47,518 nt of DNA from Bacteroidetes bacterium UBA4009 (GTDB taxonomy: Bacteria > Bacteroidota > Bacteroidia > NS11-12g > UBA9320), in contig DGBH01000179.1 in assembly GCA_002384205.1 (NCBI GenBank), positions 2,623-50,140 of the forward strand. The letters run 5' to 3'. The notes under the pieces are model-generated. The model was not told the origin of the DNA. It searched no databases and worked only from the letters and a program-made list of their open reading frames with translations. Shown here one piece after another: positions 26,321 through 35,254 of the stretch. Numbering within the stretch: position 1 is the first letter of the stretch; the number at the start of each line of letters is the position of its first letter. The position numbers were made by a program, and so were the translations under genes.

Positions 26321-28252
26321 ATGAGTACATTCAAAGAAATGGGTCTAAAATCGGAGATTTTAGATGCCATAGTAGAGCTTGGTTATGAAAAACCTACGCC
26401 TATTCAAGAAATTGCAATACCAAAGGTATTGGAATCCAAACAAGATTTAATCGCATTTGCGCAAACAGGCACAGGTAAAACTGCTGCTTTTAGTTTGCCC
26501 ATTCTTAATCAAATTGACACCTCCAAAAAAGGGGTTAAATGCATCATTTTGAGCCCCACACGTGAGCTTGGTCTGCAGATAACAGCTGACATCGAATCCT
26601 ACAGTAAGAATATTCCTGGATTTAAAGTAGTGGCTGTGTATGGTGGTGCAGATATTATGAGCCAAATCAAGAAACTAGAGAGAGGTTGTGATATCGTTGT
26701 TGGCACACCTGGCAGAACTCTTGACCTTGTAAAAAGGAATAAACTAGACCTTGAGACTGTAGAATTCCTTGTATTAGATGAGGCTGACGAAATGCTCAGC
26801 ATGGGATTTGCAGAAGATTTAGATGCCATTCTGGGGAATACGCCTAAGGATAAGCAAACACTTCTTTTCTCAGCTACCATGCCGCCAGACATGCTTAAGT
26901 TGAGCAAGAAATACATGACCGATCCGTTCGAAATATCGGCAGGTAGTAAGCAAGAAACCAATACTAACGTAACTCACCAATACTATAAAATAAACTCAAG
27001 AGACCGTTATCCTGCGCTTAAAAGAGCAGTGGATATAGCACCTGATATATATGGTATTATTTTCTGTAGAACCCGGGCTGAAACTAAAGAAGTAGCAGAA
27101 CGATTAGCAGAAGATGGTTATAACACAGATGCATTGCACGGCGACTTGTCACAGGCGCAACGCGACTATGTAATGAATAGATTTCGTAATCGTCAATTGC
27201 AATTGCTTATTGCTACGGATGTTGCTGCGCGTGGACTAGATGTAAACGAACTTACTCACGTAATAAACTATAAATTACCTGACGAAGACGCCGTATACGT
27301 GCATAGAAGTGGAAGAACAGGTAGAGCCAATAACGAAGGATATTCTATATCACTCCTTACAGCCAAGGAAGAAAGTAGACTTCGTTATTTAGAGAAAAAA
27401 ATAGGTCGTAAATTTGAAAAAGTTCCGATTCCTAACGGTAAAGACATCTGCCAAAAACAGTTATTCAACCTTATAGATAATATAAAAGAAACCGAAATAG
27501 CCAATAGCCATATCGATAGTTTCTTACCTCAGATTTATGAAATGTTTGAGGATATGACCAAGGAAGAAGTATTGAAAAAAATAGTATCTACCGAATTTAA
27601 TCGATTCTTAGACTACTACAGAGATGCTCCAGACTTAAATAAAACTTCTGACCCAAGAGAGAGAGAGAGAAGTCGTGAACGAGAAAACGACAGAGATGAC
27701 GACAGAGGTGGCAGAAGAGAAAGACCTGAGCGAGGAGAAAGAAGAGACCGAGATAGAGGCGAAAGATCTGAAAGAAGTGAGCGTAAGCCGCACACCACTG
27801 CTTCAAACATGACACGCTACTTTATAAACCAGGGTAACAAAGATGGGATGAGTCCTAAGATACTGATGGGAATGATCAACAGTAACCTAGGTGGTGCTAC
27901 ACCTGAAATTGGACAAATAGAAATAATGAAAATGTTCTCTTTCTTTGAAATGGAAAGTGGACATACTTCCGACTTACAACGTGCTGCTAAAGACATGGAG
28001 TTTAACGGTAGAGAAATATCTATTGAAGAAAGCTCACCTCGCCCAAGTGGCGGTGGAGATCGTGGTGACCGAGGTGGAAGTCGTGATGGTGGTGGATACA
28101 GAGGTGGTGACCGAAGTGGAAGTCGCGAAGGCGGAGGATACAAAGGTGGTGACCGAAGTGGAAGTCGTGATTCACGACCACGTGAAGGTGCTCCTAGAAG
28201 CAGCCAAAGACCTTCCGGAAGTCATGGTGCTAAACGCAGAACGAGAAGATAA
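26321..28252 (+). CDS. DEAD-box RNA helicase with DbpA-like RNA-binding domain and RGG-type tail
   Basis: A 643-residue ATP-dependent RNA helicase. All core motifs are intact: Q motif, 'AQTGTGKT' at 47-54, 'PTRELGL', 'GTPGR', 'DEAD' at 153-156, 'SAT' at 184-186, 'ATDVAARGLD' and 'HRSGRTGRA' at 328-336. A highly charged Arg/Glu/Asp linker (about 445-490) follows, then a DbpA-type RNA-binding fold (about 500-575), and a tail of 14-residue GGDRSGSR-type repeats ending in 'AKRRTRR'. The layout resembles DeaD/CsdA-like proteins that act in ribosome assembly, RNA decay and cold growth. The long structured leader suggests post-transcriptional control. Tail length may vary between strains because of its DNA repeats. 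Confidence 0.93.
   Translation: MSTFKEMGLKSEILDAIVELGYEKPTPIQEIAIPKVLESKQDLIAFAQTGTGKTAAFSLPILNQIDTSKKGVKCIILSPTRELGLQITADIESYSKNIPGFKVVAVYGGADIMSQIKKLERGCDIVVGTPGRTLDLVKRNKLDLETVEFLVLDEADEMLSMGFAEDLDAILGNTPKDKQTLLFSATMPPDMLKLSKKYMTDPFEISAGSKQETNTNVTHQYYKINSRDRYPALKRAVDIAPDIYGIIFCRTRAETKEVAERLAEDGYNTDALHGDLSQAQRDYVMNRFRNRQLQLLIATDVAARGLDVNELTHVINYKLPDEDAVYVHRSGRTGRANNEGYSISLLTAKEESRLRYLEKKIGRKFEKVPIPNGKDICQKQLFNLIDNIKETEIANSHIDSFLPQIYEMFEDMTKEEVLKKIVSTEFNRFLDYYRDAPDLNKTSDPRERERSRERENDRDDDRGGRRERPERGERRDRDRGERSERSERKPHTTASNMTRYFINQGNKDGMSPKILMGMINSNLGGATPEIGQIEIMKMFSFFEMESGHTSDLQRAAKDMEFNGREISIEESSPRPSGGGDRGDRGGSRDGGGYRGGDRSGSREGGGYKGGDRSGSRDSRPREGAPRSSQRPSGSHGAKRRTRR
28061..28170 (+). repeat. 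42-bp tandem repeats encoding the helicase Gly/Arg tail
   Basis: Units at 28061-28102 and 28103-28144, and a partial third at 28145-28170, share a 42-bp period and differ at a few bases. They encode RGDRGGSRDGGGYR, GGDRSGSREGGGYK and GGDRSGSRD. This is a coding minisatellite that can gain or lose units without changing frame. Confidence 0.85.
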
Positions 28253-28272
28253 TTTCTTTATCCTATAAACTT

Positions 28273-28312
28273 AAAAATCCTCCTCAAGATAACTTGAGGA
28301 GGATTTTTTTTT
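28273..28312. terminator. Bidirectional terminator between the helicase gene and mltG
   Basis: A perfect 16-bp stem has arms at 28273-28288 and 28293-28308 around loop ATAA, with T-runs leaving it on both strands (A5 on the left, T9 on the right). The GC-rich core is tcctcctcaag / cttgaggagga. It serves both convergent genes. Confidence 0.95.
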
Positions 28313-28324
28313 AGCTTCAGTTTC

Positions 28325-29386
28325 TTACCTTACTACTCCTTTTTTATCTAAACTTTTTCGATAAGCTACTGCATTTCTATTATGTTCATCCAGTCCATTC
28401 GCAAAGGCATGGCGCAAAGAACCATCTGGCTTGGCACACATATAATAAAAGTTATGACTTTTAGGTTTAATGACAGCATCAATAGCGCGCTTATCAGGAC
28501 AAAAAATAGGTCCCGGAGGTAATCCTTTATTGAGATACGTATTATAAGGATGAGGTACTTTTAAATCCGCATAGCGCAGTCTGTGTCGCTCACCTTTTCC
28601 AATTACAAACCAAATGGTAGGATCAGCTCCCAATGGCATTCCTATTCGCACCCTATTTAGATATAACCCTGCTATAATAGGCATCTCATCTGCATAGATA
28701 GCTTCACCATCTACAATACTGGCCAGAATAGTAGCTTCTTTGGATGTAAGACCCTCTTCTTGTGCTTGTGCTTTTCGATTTACGGTCCAATATTTATTAT
28801 ATTCCTCTACAAAGCGATTAATTGTTTTTTTTGCTGGACTTGCCCAATTAAGGTGATAATGATCTGGTAAAAAAATACACCATTTATTTTCATTGCTAAA
28901 CCCATTTTCAGTCAGCCAAGGACCGTTCATTGCATCTATTAACTCTTCTTTTGTTGCTTCTGTATTTTCAGCAAGATAGTTTATGACTTGCTCACGTGTC
29001 ATTTCAGATTTGAGCTTGGCTACAGTCGTCTCCCAACCACCATTTCTTATTTTTCGTACCAACTCTATATTAGACATCCCTGCTTCTAGTTTGTATTTTC
29101 CGGCTTTAAACTTTGTAGATAAATCAAGTTGATTAGCCACTAGATTAAATGACTCCATGTTTTTTACAATATGATGATACGTAAGATTTTCAAGAACTTG
29201 ATTATAGCTGTCTGTCGATTTAATATAAAAATATTCGCCGTCGGAAGCATCGGTATTACCTTTAAAGAGAATATAGTAACCCGCGGTTATTCCAAAAAAT
29301 AATACAATTAATACTACTCCCCATATTTTATTGCCGCTATTACTTTTTTTAACGCCCTTTTTAGGAATTATTTTTCTTTTTTTCAA
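28325..29386 (-). CDS. mltG: Endolytic murein transglycosylase MltG
   Basis: A 353-residue inner-membrane enzyme. A basic cytoplasmic tail (1-20) precedes one membrane span (about 21-42). The periplasmic part holds a LysM-like subdomain (about 50-115) and the YceG domain. The catalytic glutamate is probably E228 in 'ASIVDGEAIYADE', followed by 'LYLNRVRIGMPLGADPTI' as in E. coli MltG. The enzyme cuts nascent glycan strands and sets their length. The C-terminal 'PHPYNTYLNKGLPPGPI' is also typical. It converges on the helicase gene through a shared terminator and diverges from dapB. Confidence 0.95.
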   Translation of the reverse strand: MKKRKIIPKKGVKKSNSGNKIWGVVLIVLFFGITAGYYILFKGNTDASDGEYFYIKSTDSYNQVLENLTYHHIVKNMESFNLVANQLDLSTKFKAGKYKLEAGMSNIELVRKIRNGGWETTVAKLKSEMTREQVINYLAENTEATKEELIDAMNGPWLTENGFSNENKWCIFLPDHYHLNWASPAKKTINRFVEEYNKYWTVNRKAQAQEEGLTSKEATILASIVDGEAIYADEMPIIAGLYLNRVRIGMPLGADPTIWFVIGKGERHRLRYADLKVPHPYNTYLNKGLPPGPIFCPDKRAIDAVIKPKSHNFYYMCAKPDGSLRHAFANGLDEHNRNAVAYRKSLDKKGVVR

Positions 29387-29543
29387 TGCTTTAATTTAGT
29401 TTGGCAAATAAAGGAAAGAATATGAAAGTTTACATGGGTTAAGATATACTAGGTGAGTAAGAAAAAAGACGCTATTACTTTGGTCTCATTTCTATTTTAT
29501 CCTTCTTAAATGGAAAAAAATATGTTGTTTTGTTCTGGATTAA

Positions 29544-30266
29544 ATGAACATAGCATTAATAGGATATGGAAAGATGGGTAAAACCATCGAAAAGTTGGCA
29601 TTAGAGCGTGGTCATACCATAGCAACTATTATAGATTCTTCTGATTTTAACATTCAAGAACTCGATGAAAGTGATGTTGCGATTGAGTTTACACAACCGG
29701 ATGCTGCTGTTGCTAACATTCACAAATGTTTTGAAGCGAATACACCTATTATCGTCGGAACCACTGGATGGTACGAACACTATACACAATTAGCAGACTT
29801 AGCACTCAAAAATAATAAAGGACTTTTTACCGCCACTAATTTTAGTGTTGGTGTCAATATTCTTTTTCATATGAATGAAAGGTTGGCTAATATAATGAAT
29901 GGGTTTCCTGACTATGAGGTAAGCATGACGGAAACGCATCATTTACAAAAATTAGACCACCCAAGTGGCACCGCGGTTACTCTGGCTGAAGGAATTTTAG
30001 ATTCTATTGATAGAAAAAAGAAATACGTTGGTCTTCTAGAAGGAGAAAAAGCCAAATTAACACCGTTTGATTTGCAAATACTGAGTAAGCGAGCTCCTGA
30101 TGTTGCAGGTTTTCATCAAGTAACCTACGAGAGTACTATTGATGAAATAACGTTAATCCATAACGCAAAAAGTAGATTGGGTTTTGCCCAAGGGGCGATG
30201 TTGGCTGCAGAATGGATGCAAGGTAAAAAAGGTGTTTACACCATGAAAGAATTATTGAATTTTTGA
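29544..30266 (+). CDS. dapB: 4-hydroxy-tetrahydrodipicolinate reductase
   Basis: A 240-residue NAD(P)H-dependent reductase of the lysine/diaminopimelate pathway. It has the nucleotide-binding 'IGYGKMGKTIE', 'VGTTGWYEH', and the catalytic and substrate-binding signature 'ETHHLQKLDHPSGTA' (His-His and Lys). It is shorter than the 270-residue proteobacterial form, which is usual for Bacteroidota. Diaminopimelate feeds both lysine and peptidoglycan. lepB follows after 16 bp, and the dapB-lepB pair recurs in this phylum to my knowledge. Confidence 0.96.
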   Translation: MNIALIGYGKMGKTIEKLALERGHTIATIIDSSDFNIQELDESDVAIEFTQPDAAVANIHKCFEANTPIIVGTTGWYEHYTQLADLALKNNKGLFTATNFSVGVNILFHMNERLANIMNGFPDYEVSMTETHHLQKLDHPSGTAVTLAEGILDSIDRKKKYVGLLEGEKAKLTPFDLQILSKRAPDVAGFHQVTYESTIDEITLIHNAKSRLGFAQGAMLAAEWMQGKKGVYTMKELLNF

Positions 30267-30282
30267 TAAAAAAATAAACTAA

Positions 30283-31602
30283 ATGAAAATTAACTTCAAG
30301 GAAGATTGGAAACTACTGAGTAAGCGTGCGGCTATATTCTATGTTATATTTACGATTGTAAACATACTTACGTTTATACTTTTACTTACGCAAACAGACG
30401 CTGGTTTTGTAAGCCCATTGATATACCTAGTGTTTTGGCAAGTCGCCATATGGGTGTATTATATGTTCCGTTATAAGTATAGAAAAAATGTAGCCGGTGG
30501 CGAGTGGATAGATGCGGGTATGTTTGCCATAATTGCAGCCACCCTTATACGAACTTTCTTTATTGAAGCGTATCAAATACCGACATCATCAATGGAGAAA
30601 TCCATGCTTAGAGGTGATTTTTTATTTGTGAGTAAGATGAACTATGGTGCACGTGTTCCTATGACGCCTATATCTTTCCCTTTCGTTCATCAAGAGATGC
30701 CCGTAATAGGCGGGAAAGCATACTCGGAGGCGCTTAAATTACCTTTTTATAGATTGCCAGGTTTTCAAAAGATAAAGAACAATGATATCGTAGTTTTCAA
30801 CTATCCATACGAACTTATTACCCAAAACTCATTTGCGCATCCTACCGATAAGAAAACAAATTATATCAAACGATGTATTGGAATTCCGGGCGATACCTTA
30901 AAAATAGTCAATGGAAAAGTATATATAAATGGTAAAGCAACAGCCGTAGCCGTTCATGGACAAAGTTCCTATGTGGTACAATTATCTAATACACTTTCGT
31001 TTAAAGATTACGAAAAGTTAAATATATCTGAGATTGATCAGACGAATGGTGAGGGAAGCTATTTGATGCAGCTAACTAAGCAAAATATTATAGACCTTAA
31101 AAATACTCCAGGGGTAGTAAGTATTCAACCAGTGGTAGACGATTATAATGCTACCGTAAACTTACCCGAATATTGTAAAACCAATAAGTGGACGGTAGAT
31201 AATTTCGGTGCCCTTTACATACCTCAGAAAGGCTCAAGTATTAAATTAGATTCGAATACATACGCTATCTATGAAACAGCTATTCGACTTTATGAAGATA
31301 ATCTAGACTTCAGAATGGTAGATGGCTTATTCTACATAGGCACCAAGCAGATAACAGAATATACCTTTAAAATGAACTATTACTTTATGATGGGCGATAA
31401 CAGACATCACTCTGCAGATTCTCGTTTTTGGGGTTTTGTTCCAGAAGATCACGTAGTAGGTAAAGCTTTATTTATATGGATGAGTATTGAGCCAGAAGAC
31501 AACAATACCCTATTTCATAGAAGCCCTGAAGGCATGAAACGCTATTCAAAAAACATATTTTCACGCATACGTTGGAGTAGAATATTTAATAGTATTCACT
31601 AG
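30283..31602 (+). CDS. lepB: Signal peptidase I
   Basis: A 439-residue membrane protease that removes signal peptides from exported proteins. Three hydrophobic segments (about 17-37, 45-63 and 79-94) precede the catalytic domain. The serine is S103 in 'IPTSSMEKSM' and the general-base lysine is K196 in 'NYIKRCIGIPGDTL'. The C-terminal box 'MGDNRHHSADSRFWGFVPE' is complete. Compared with the ~320-residue E. coli enzyme there are extra residues, chiefly a ~130-residue stretch between 'GDTL' and 'MGDNR'; long forms are common in this phylum. The stop codon shares its last base with the fmt start. Confidence 0.95.
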   Translation: MKINFKEDWKLLSKRAAIFYVIFTIVNILTFILLLTQTDAGFVSPLIYLVFWQVAIWVYYMFRYKYRKNVAGGEWIDAGMFAIIAATLIRTFFIEAYQIPTSSMEKSMLRGDFLFVSKMNYGARVPMTPISFPFVHQEMPVIGGKAYSEALKLPFYRLPGFQKIKNNDIVVFNYPYELITQNSFAHPTDKKTNYIKRCIGIPGDTLKIVNGKVYINGKATAVAVHGQSSYVVQLSNTLSFKDYEKLNISEIDQTNGEGSYLMQLTKQNIIDLKNTPGVVSIQPVVDDYNATVNLPEYCKTNKWTVDNFGALYIPQKGSSIKLDSNTYAIYETAIRLYEDNLDFRMVDGLFYIGTKQITEYTFKMNYYFMMGDNRHHSADSRFWGFVPEDHVVGKALFIWMSIEPEDNNTLFHRSPEGMKRYSKNIFSRIRWSRIFNSIH

Positions 31603-32555
31603 TGCATAAAGCAAAATCTGAACTACGAATTGTCTTTTTAGGAAACCCGGAATTTGCGCGTTTTCACTTAGCTCGCATCATAGATGAAGGATATAATGTA
31701 GTTGCTGTTGTTTCTGCTCCCGACAAACCTGCAGGCAGAGGAATGAAACTGCTTGCTACACCAGTTACGGAGTATGCACGTGAAAAAAATATTCCTTGCC
31801 TGCAACCAGCTAATCTTAAAAACATTGATTTTCTTAATGACCTAAAAGCATACCATGCTGATTTGCAGATAGTAATTGCTTTCAGAATGCTACCCGAATT
31901 AGTTTGGGACATGCCATCACTGGGTACATTTAACTTACACGCCTCACTCCTGCCCCATTATAGAGGTGCAGCTCCCATTAATTGGGCCATTATAAATGGA
32001 GAAACAAGCACTGGAGTTAGTACTTTTAAACTGAAACATGAAATAGACACTGGTAATCTTTTGGTTCAGAAATCCTGCACTATTCTACAAGAAGATAACG
32101 CTGGAACGTTACACGATAAGCTAATGCATGTAGGAACTGATGCCATAATTGAAACCTTGGAACAAGTGATCACAGGTGAGCTAAAAGAAATTCCGCAGCC
32201 AGAATCTGATCAAGATAAAAATGCACCAAAATTACACCCCGCTAATACTGAACTGCAGTGGGACTGTAAAGGTTTAGATATCGTAAATTTAGTTCGAGGT
32301 CTAAGCCCTTATCCTCTAGCTCATTGCACTTTTGATCATAAAAAAATGAAAGTGTACAATGCGAGTTTTCATCCGATGAACCACGCACATGATAGAGGTT
32401 CATTTATCACAGACGGGAAATCATATCTAGGCGTTTGGGTTTCTGATGGCATCGTGCACTTTGATGAAATTAAGATAGAAGGAAAACGTCAGATGTACAT
32501 CAAAGACTTTTTAAATGGATATGACATTAGTCCTCTTAATATCCAAGAGTTGTAA
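31602..32555 (+). CDS. fmt: Methionyl-tRNA formyltransferase
   Basis: A 317-residue enzyme that formylates initiator Met-tRNA using 10-formyltetrahydrofolate. The catalytic region shows Asn and His in 'FNLHASLLPHYRGAAPINW' and the aspartate in 'HEIDTGNLL'; the C-terminal OB-fold tRNA-binding region runs from about 210. The GTG start at 31602 overlaps the lepB stop by one base, implying translational coupling. Peptide deformylase and methionine aminopeptidase are not in this window. Confidence 0.95.
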   Translation: MHKAKSELRIVFLGNPEFARFHLARIIDEGYNVVAVVSAPDKPAGRGMKLLATPVTEYAREKNIPCLQPANLKNIDFLNDLKAYHADLQIVIAFRMLPELVWDMPSLGTFNLHASLLPHYRGAAPINWAIINGETSTGVSTFKLKHEIDTGNLLVQKSCTILQEDNAGTLHDKLMHVGTDAIIETLEQVITGELKEIPQPESDQDKNAPKLHPANTELQWDCKGLDIVNLVRGLSPYPLAHCTFDHKKMKVYNASFHPMNHAHDRGSFITDGKSYLGVWVSDGIVHFDEIKIEGKRQMYIKDFLNGYDISPLNIQEL

Positions 32556-32627
32556 TTTATCTCCTTAACTATTCCAATAGAAAATTCTTCCTACATTTAA
32601 TTCATTATTCCGACCTATTTAACGTAC

Positions 32628-32657
32628 TTGCTTTTGCAACCCATATAACTACTTTTG
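32628..32657 (+). promoter_or_regulatory. MMPL promoter with 11-bp direct repeats
   Basis: TTG at 32628-32630 and TACTTTTG at 32650-32657 are separated by 19 bp, the best complete -33/-7 match in the window, with a 13-bp leader to the ATG. CTTTTGCAACC occurs twice, at 32631-32641 and 32652-32662, exactly 21 bp apart; the second copy overlaps the -7 box. Confidence 0.7.
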
Positions 32658-32670
32658 CAACCTTTTTAAT

Positions 32671-35124
32671 ATGTGGGAAAATATAGCCAACACCATACTC
32701 AGAAATAGATTAGCATTAATCTTATTTCTAATTTGCACCACTATACTTATGGGCTATAAAGCCTCTCAAGTTCAGTTGGCCTATGACAATCCTAAATTTA
32801 TACCGGACAACGATTTAGACAATTTAGCCTACAAAGAATTTAAAAAAACGTTTGGAGATGATGGGAGTGTGATGGTTGTAGGCATTAACTCTGAACAAAT
32901 TCATCAACTTTCTTTTTTTAATAAATGGTATGATCTAACCCATGAGTTAGATACCACGGCCAACATAAAGCAAGTACTTTCTATCGCTAATTTAAAATCA
33001 CTTGAAAAAGAAACGGTTATAGAATACTATGAAGAAGACAGTTTTTCTACTTCTAAATTTTATGCGCAAGATTTTGTGCAAGCCAAACCTCAAACACAAG
33101 CTGAACTAGATAGTCTTTTTGGAGCATTAAAGAACCTACGCTTTTACGAAGGACTTCTTTTCAAGGACAGTAGCAACTTCAGCCTTATGGCTATTACTCT
33201 AGAAAAAACAATACTAGATACCAAAGATCGGGTAGCCTTCGTTTCTGGATTACAAGAAAAAATTGAGAAAGTATGCGCCGAAGAAAATGTAGAAGTGCAT
33301 TTCTCTGGTTTGCCATTTATTCGAACAAAAATGTCAAAAATGATACAGCAGGAGTTAGTGCAATTCACCCTAATTTCTATGCTGATCACCTCATTAATTC
33401 TCTTATTCTTCTTCAGAAGTTTTCCAACACTGGCATTTTCGCTACTAACTGTAATAATAGGTGTGGTATGGTGTATGGGCATTCTAGTGTTATTAGGATA
33501 CAAAATCACCATGTTTATTGGTTTACTGCCTCCACTTATTGTAGTAATAGGAATAGCAAATTGCATTTATCTACTCAACAAATATCACGAGGAATACCGT
33601 AGTCATAATAACAAGATCAAAGCACTTCAACGCGTAATTTCCAAAGTAGGTAGAGCCGTATTATTTACCAACTTAACTACGGCTGTTGGATTTGGAGTAT
33701 TTGTATTAACGGGTAGCTCCGTATTGCAGGAATTCGGCCTTACCTCTTTCCTTGCAATTATGGCGGTGTTTGTGATTTCGCTTATCCTTATACCTGTTCT
33801 TTTTAGCTATTTACCCGTGCCTAAAGAGAAACATGTAAAACACCTAGATTACAAATTCTTAAATCAATTAATAGATAAAATTTCTAGTTTAGTTCAAACC
33901 AGAAAACGAACTATCTATATGGCCACCCTGTTTTTTATTATCACTTCACTAATAGGCATGTCTAAGCTGAAGAATATAGGCTACATGGTAGACGACATCT
34001 CCAAGTCAGACAAGCTATATACCGATCTTAAGTTTTTTGAGAAAAATATAAATGGTGTCATGCCATTTGAGATTGTTATTGATACAAAAAAAGAACAAGG
34101 TGTTTCTCAAGTGAGAACATTAATGAATATAGATAGACTTGAACGTCAACTATCTGAATTTGAAGAATTCAGTAAACCGATGTCTGTAGCACAAACCTTA
34201 AAATTTTTAAATCAGGCGTACTATGATGGTGATGTTCGAAGATACGCCGTTCCAAGTGTACTTGATTTAGGAAATATCATGAGTGCTGTGCCCAAGAACG
34301 AAACCAATGAAGGTATGCTGAGCAGTTTAGTAGATAAAGAAAATCGCAAAGCAAGGATAAGTGTGCAAATGGCGGACGTTGGCAGTGTTCGCATTAAAGA
34401 ACTAAAAGAACGGGTATACCTTACTGCTGATACCATTTTTAATTTTGCCAAAAGCACTGAAGATATATTTACTGATTCTATACAGGAAATATACTACGAT
34501 TCTAGCACGCAAATGGCTGACACCACTTACTATTCATACCCCATCGTTACCTACGTCGAATTAGATAGTGCGCAAAAAACCGATATCGCCATAACAGGCA
34601 CCAGTGTTATTTTCCTCAAAGGCAATGACTACCTCATTCGTAATCTATTATTGAGTTTAGCCATCGCTTTTTTAATTATTTCTTTGCTTATGGCGAGTAT
34701 ATTTAAATCGTGGAAAATGATTTTAATCTCAATAGTTCCTAATATCATTCCACTGTTATTTACCGCTGGAATCATGGGATTCTTTGGCGTTAATTTTAAA
34801 CCAAGTACAGTGTTGGTATTTAGTGTGGCATTTGGAATAGCTGTGGATTTCTCTATCCATTTTCTCACTAAATATAAGATGGAGCTAAAGGCATTAGGCT
34901 CTGTGCCAGCTGCAGTTCAAAAGGTTCAGAAAGAAATTAGTACAAGTATGATTTATACCGCCGTAATTTTATTCTTTGGCTTTATTATATTTGTTTTTTC
35001 TGACTTTGGAGGAACTATAGCCTTGGGACTATTTACCGCAATCACCTTATTCGTTGCCCTGTTATCTAACTTGCTACTATTGCCTGCTTTGCTCTTATCT
35101 TTTGATAGTGAGAAAGACGTATAA
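32671..35124 (+). CDS. MMPL/RND-superfamily exporter
   Basis: An 817-residue inner-membrane protein with the RND layout written twice: one span, a large periplasmic domain, then five spans. Spans are visible at about 12-30, a block near 225-385, one near 415-435 and a final block near 660-810. Both halves keep the 'GIANCIYLLNKYHEE' / 'FGIAVDFSIHFLTKY' type of conserved fourth-span motif, with the Asp in the second half. Such proteins export lipids or hydrophobic compounds using the proton gradient. No membrane-fusion or outer-membrane partner is adjacent, which fits the lipid-exporting HAE3/MMPL-like group. The substrate is unknown. It has a good promoter of its own. Confidence 0.88.
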   Translation: MWENIANTILRNRLALILFLICTTILMGYKASQVQLAYDNPKFIPDNDLDNLAYKEFKKTFGDDGSVMVVGINSEQIHQLSFFNKWYDLTHELDTTANIKQVLSIANLKSLEKETVIEYYEEDSFSTSKFYAQDFVQAKPQTQAELDSLFGALKNLRFYEGLLFKDSSNFSLMAITLEKTILDTKDRVAFVSGLQEKIEKVCAEENVEVHFSGLPFIRTKMSKMIQQELVQFTLISMLITSLILLFFFRSFPTLAFSLLTVIIGVVWCMGILVLLGYKITMFIGLLPPLIVVIGIANCIYLLNKYHEEYRSHNNKIKALQRVISKVGRAVLFTNLTTAVGFGVFVLTGSSVLQEFGLTSFLAIMAVFVISLILIPVLFSYLPVPKEKHVKHLDYKFLNQLIDKISSLVQTRKRTIYMATLFFIITSLIGMSKLKNIGYMVDDISKSDKLYTDLKFFEKNINGVMPFEIVIDTKKEQGVSQVRTLMNIDRLERQLSEFEEFSKPMSVAQTLKFLNQAYYDGDVRRYAVPSVLDLGNIMSAVPKNETNEGMLSSLVDKENRKARISVQMADVGSVRIKELKERVYLTADTIFNFAKSTEDIFTDSIQEIYYDSSTQMADTTYYSYPIVTYVELDSAQKTDIAITGTSVIFLKGNDYLIRNLLLSLAIAFLIISLLMASIFKSWKMILISIVPNIIPLLFTAGIMGFFGVNFKPSTVLVFSVAFGIAVDFSIHFLTKYKMELKALGSVPAAVQKVQKEISTSMIYTAVILFFGFIIFVFSDFGGTIALGLFTAITLFVALLSNLLLLPALLLSFDSEKDV

Positions 35125-35223
35125 ATCGGTTAATTAAACACCTTTTTTTTAGAAAAAAATAGAAAGACACAGATTCCTAGGATATCTCCTTTCTATTACT
35201 CAGAAATAAGCATTCAAAATTAT

Positions 35224-35231
35224 TACCTTTG
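35224..35231 (+). promoter_or_regulatory. ileS: -7 promoter element of ileS
   Basis: TACCTTTG is an exact TAnnTTTG match 23 bp before the ileS ATG. No TTG is seen at the -33 position. It would drive the ileS, DksA-like and lspA genes. Confidence 0.6.
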
Positions 35232-35254
35232 CACACTTTATCTAAGTAGAGATT

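Noticed and set aside
28061..28170. CRISPR-like repeated block
   Set aside because: Repeats are adjacent, imperfect and coding, with no spacers and no cas genes.
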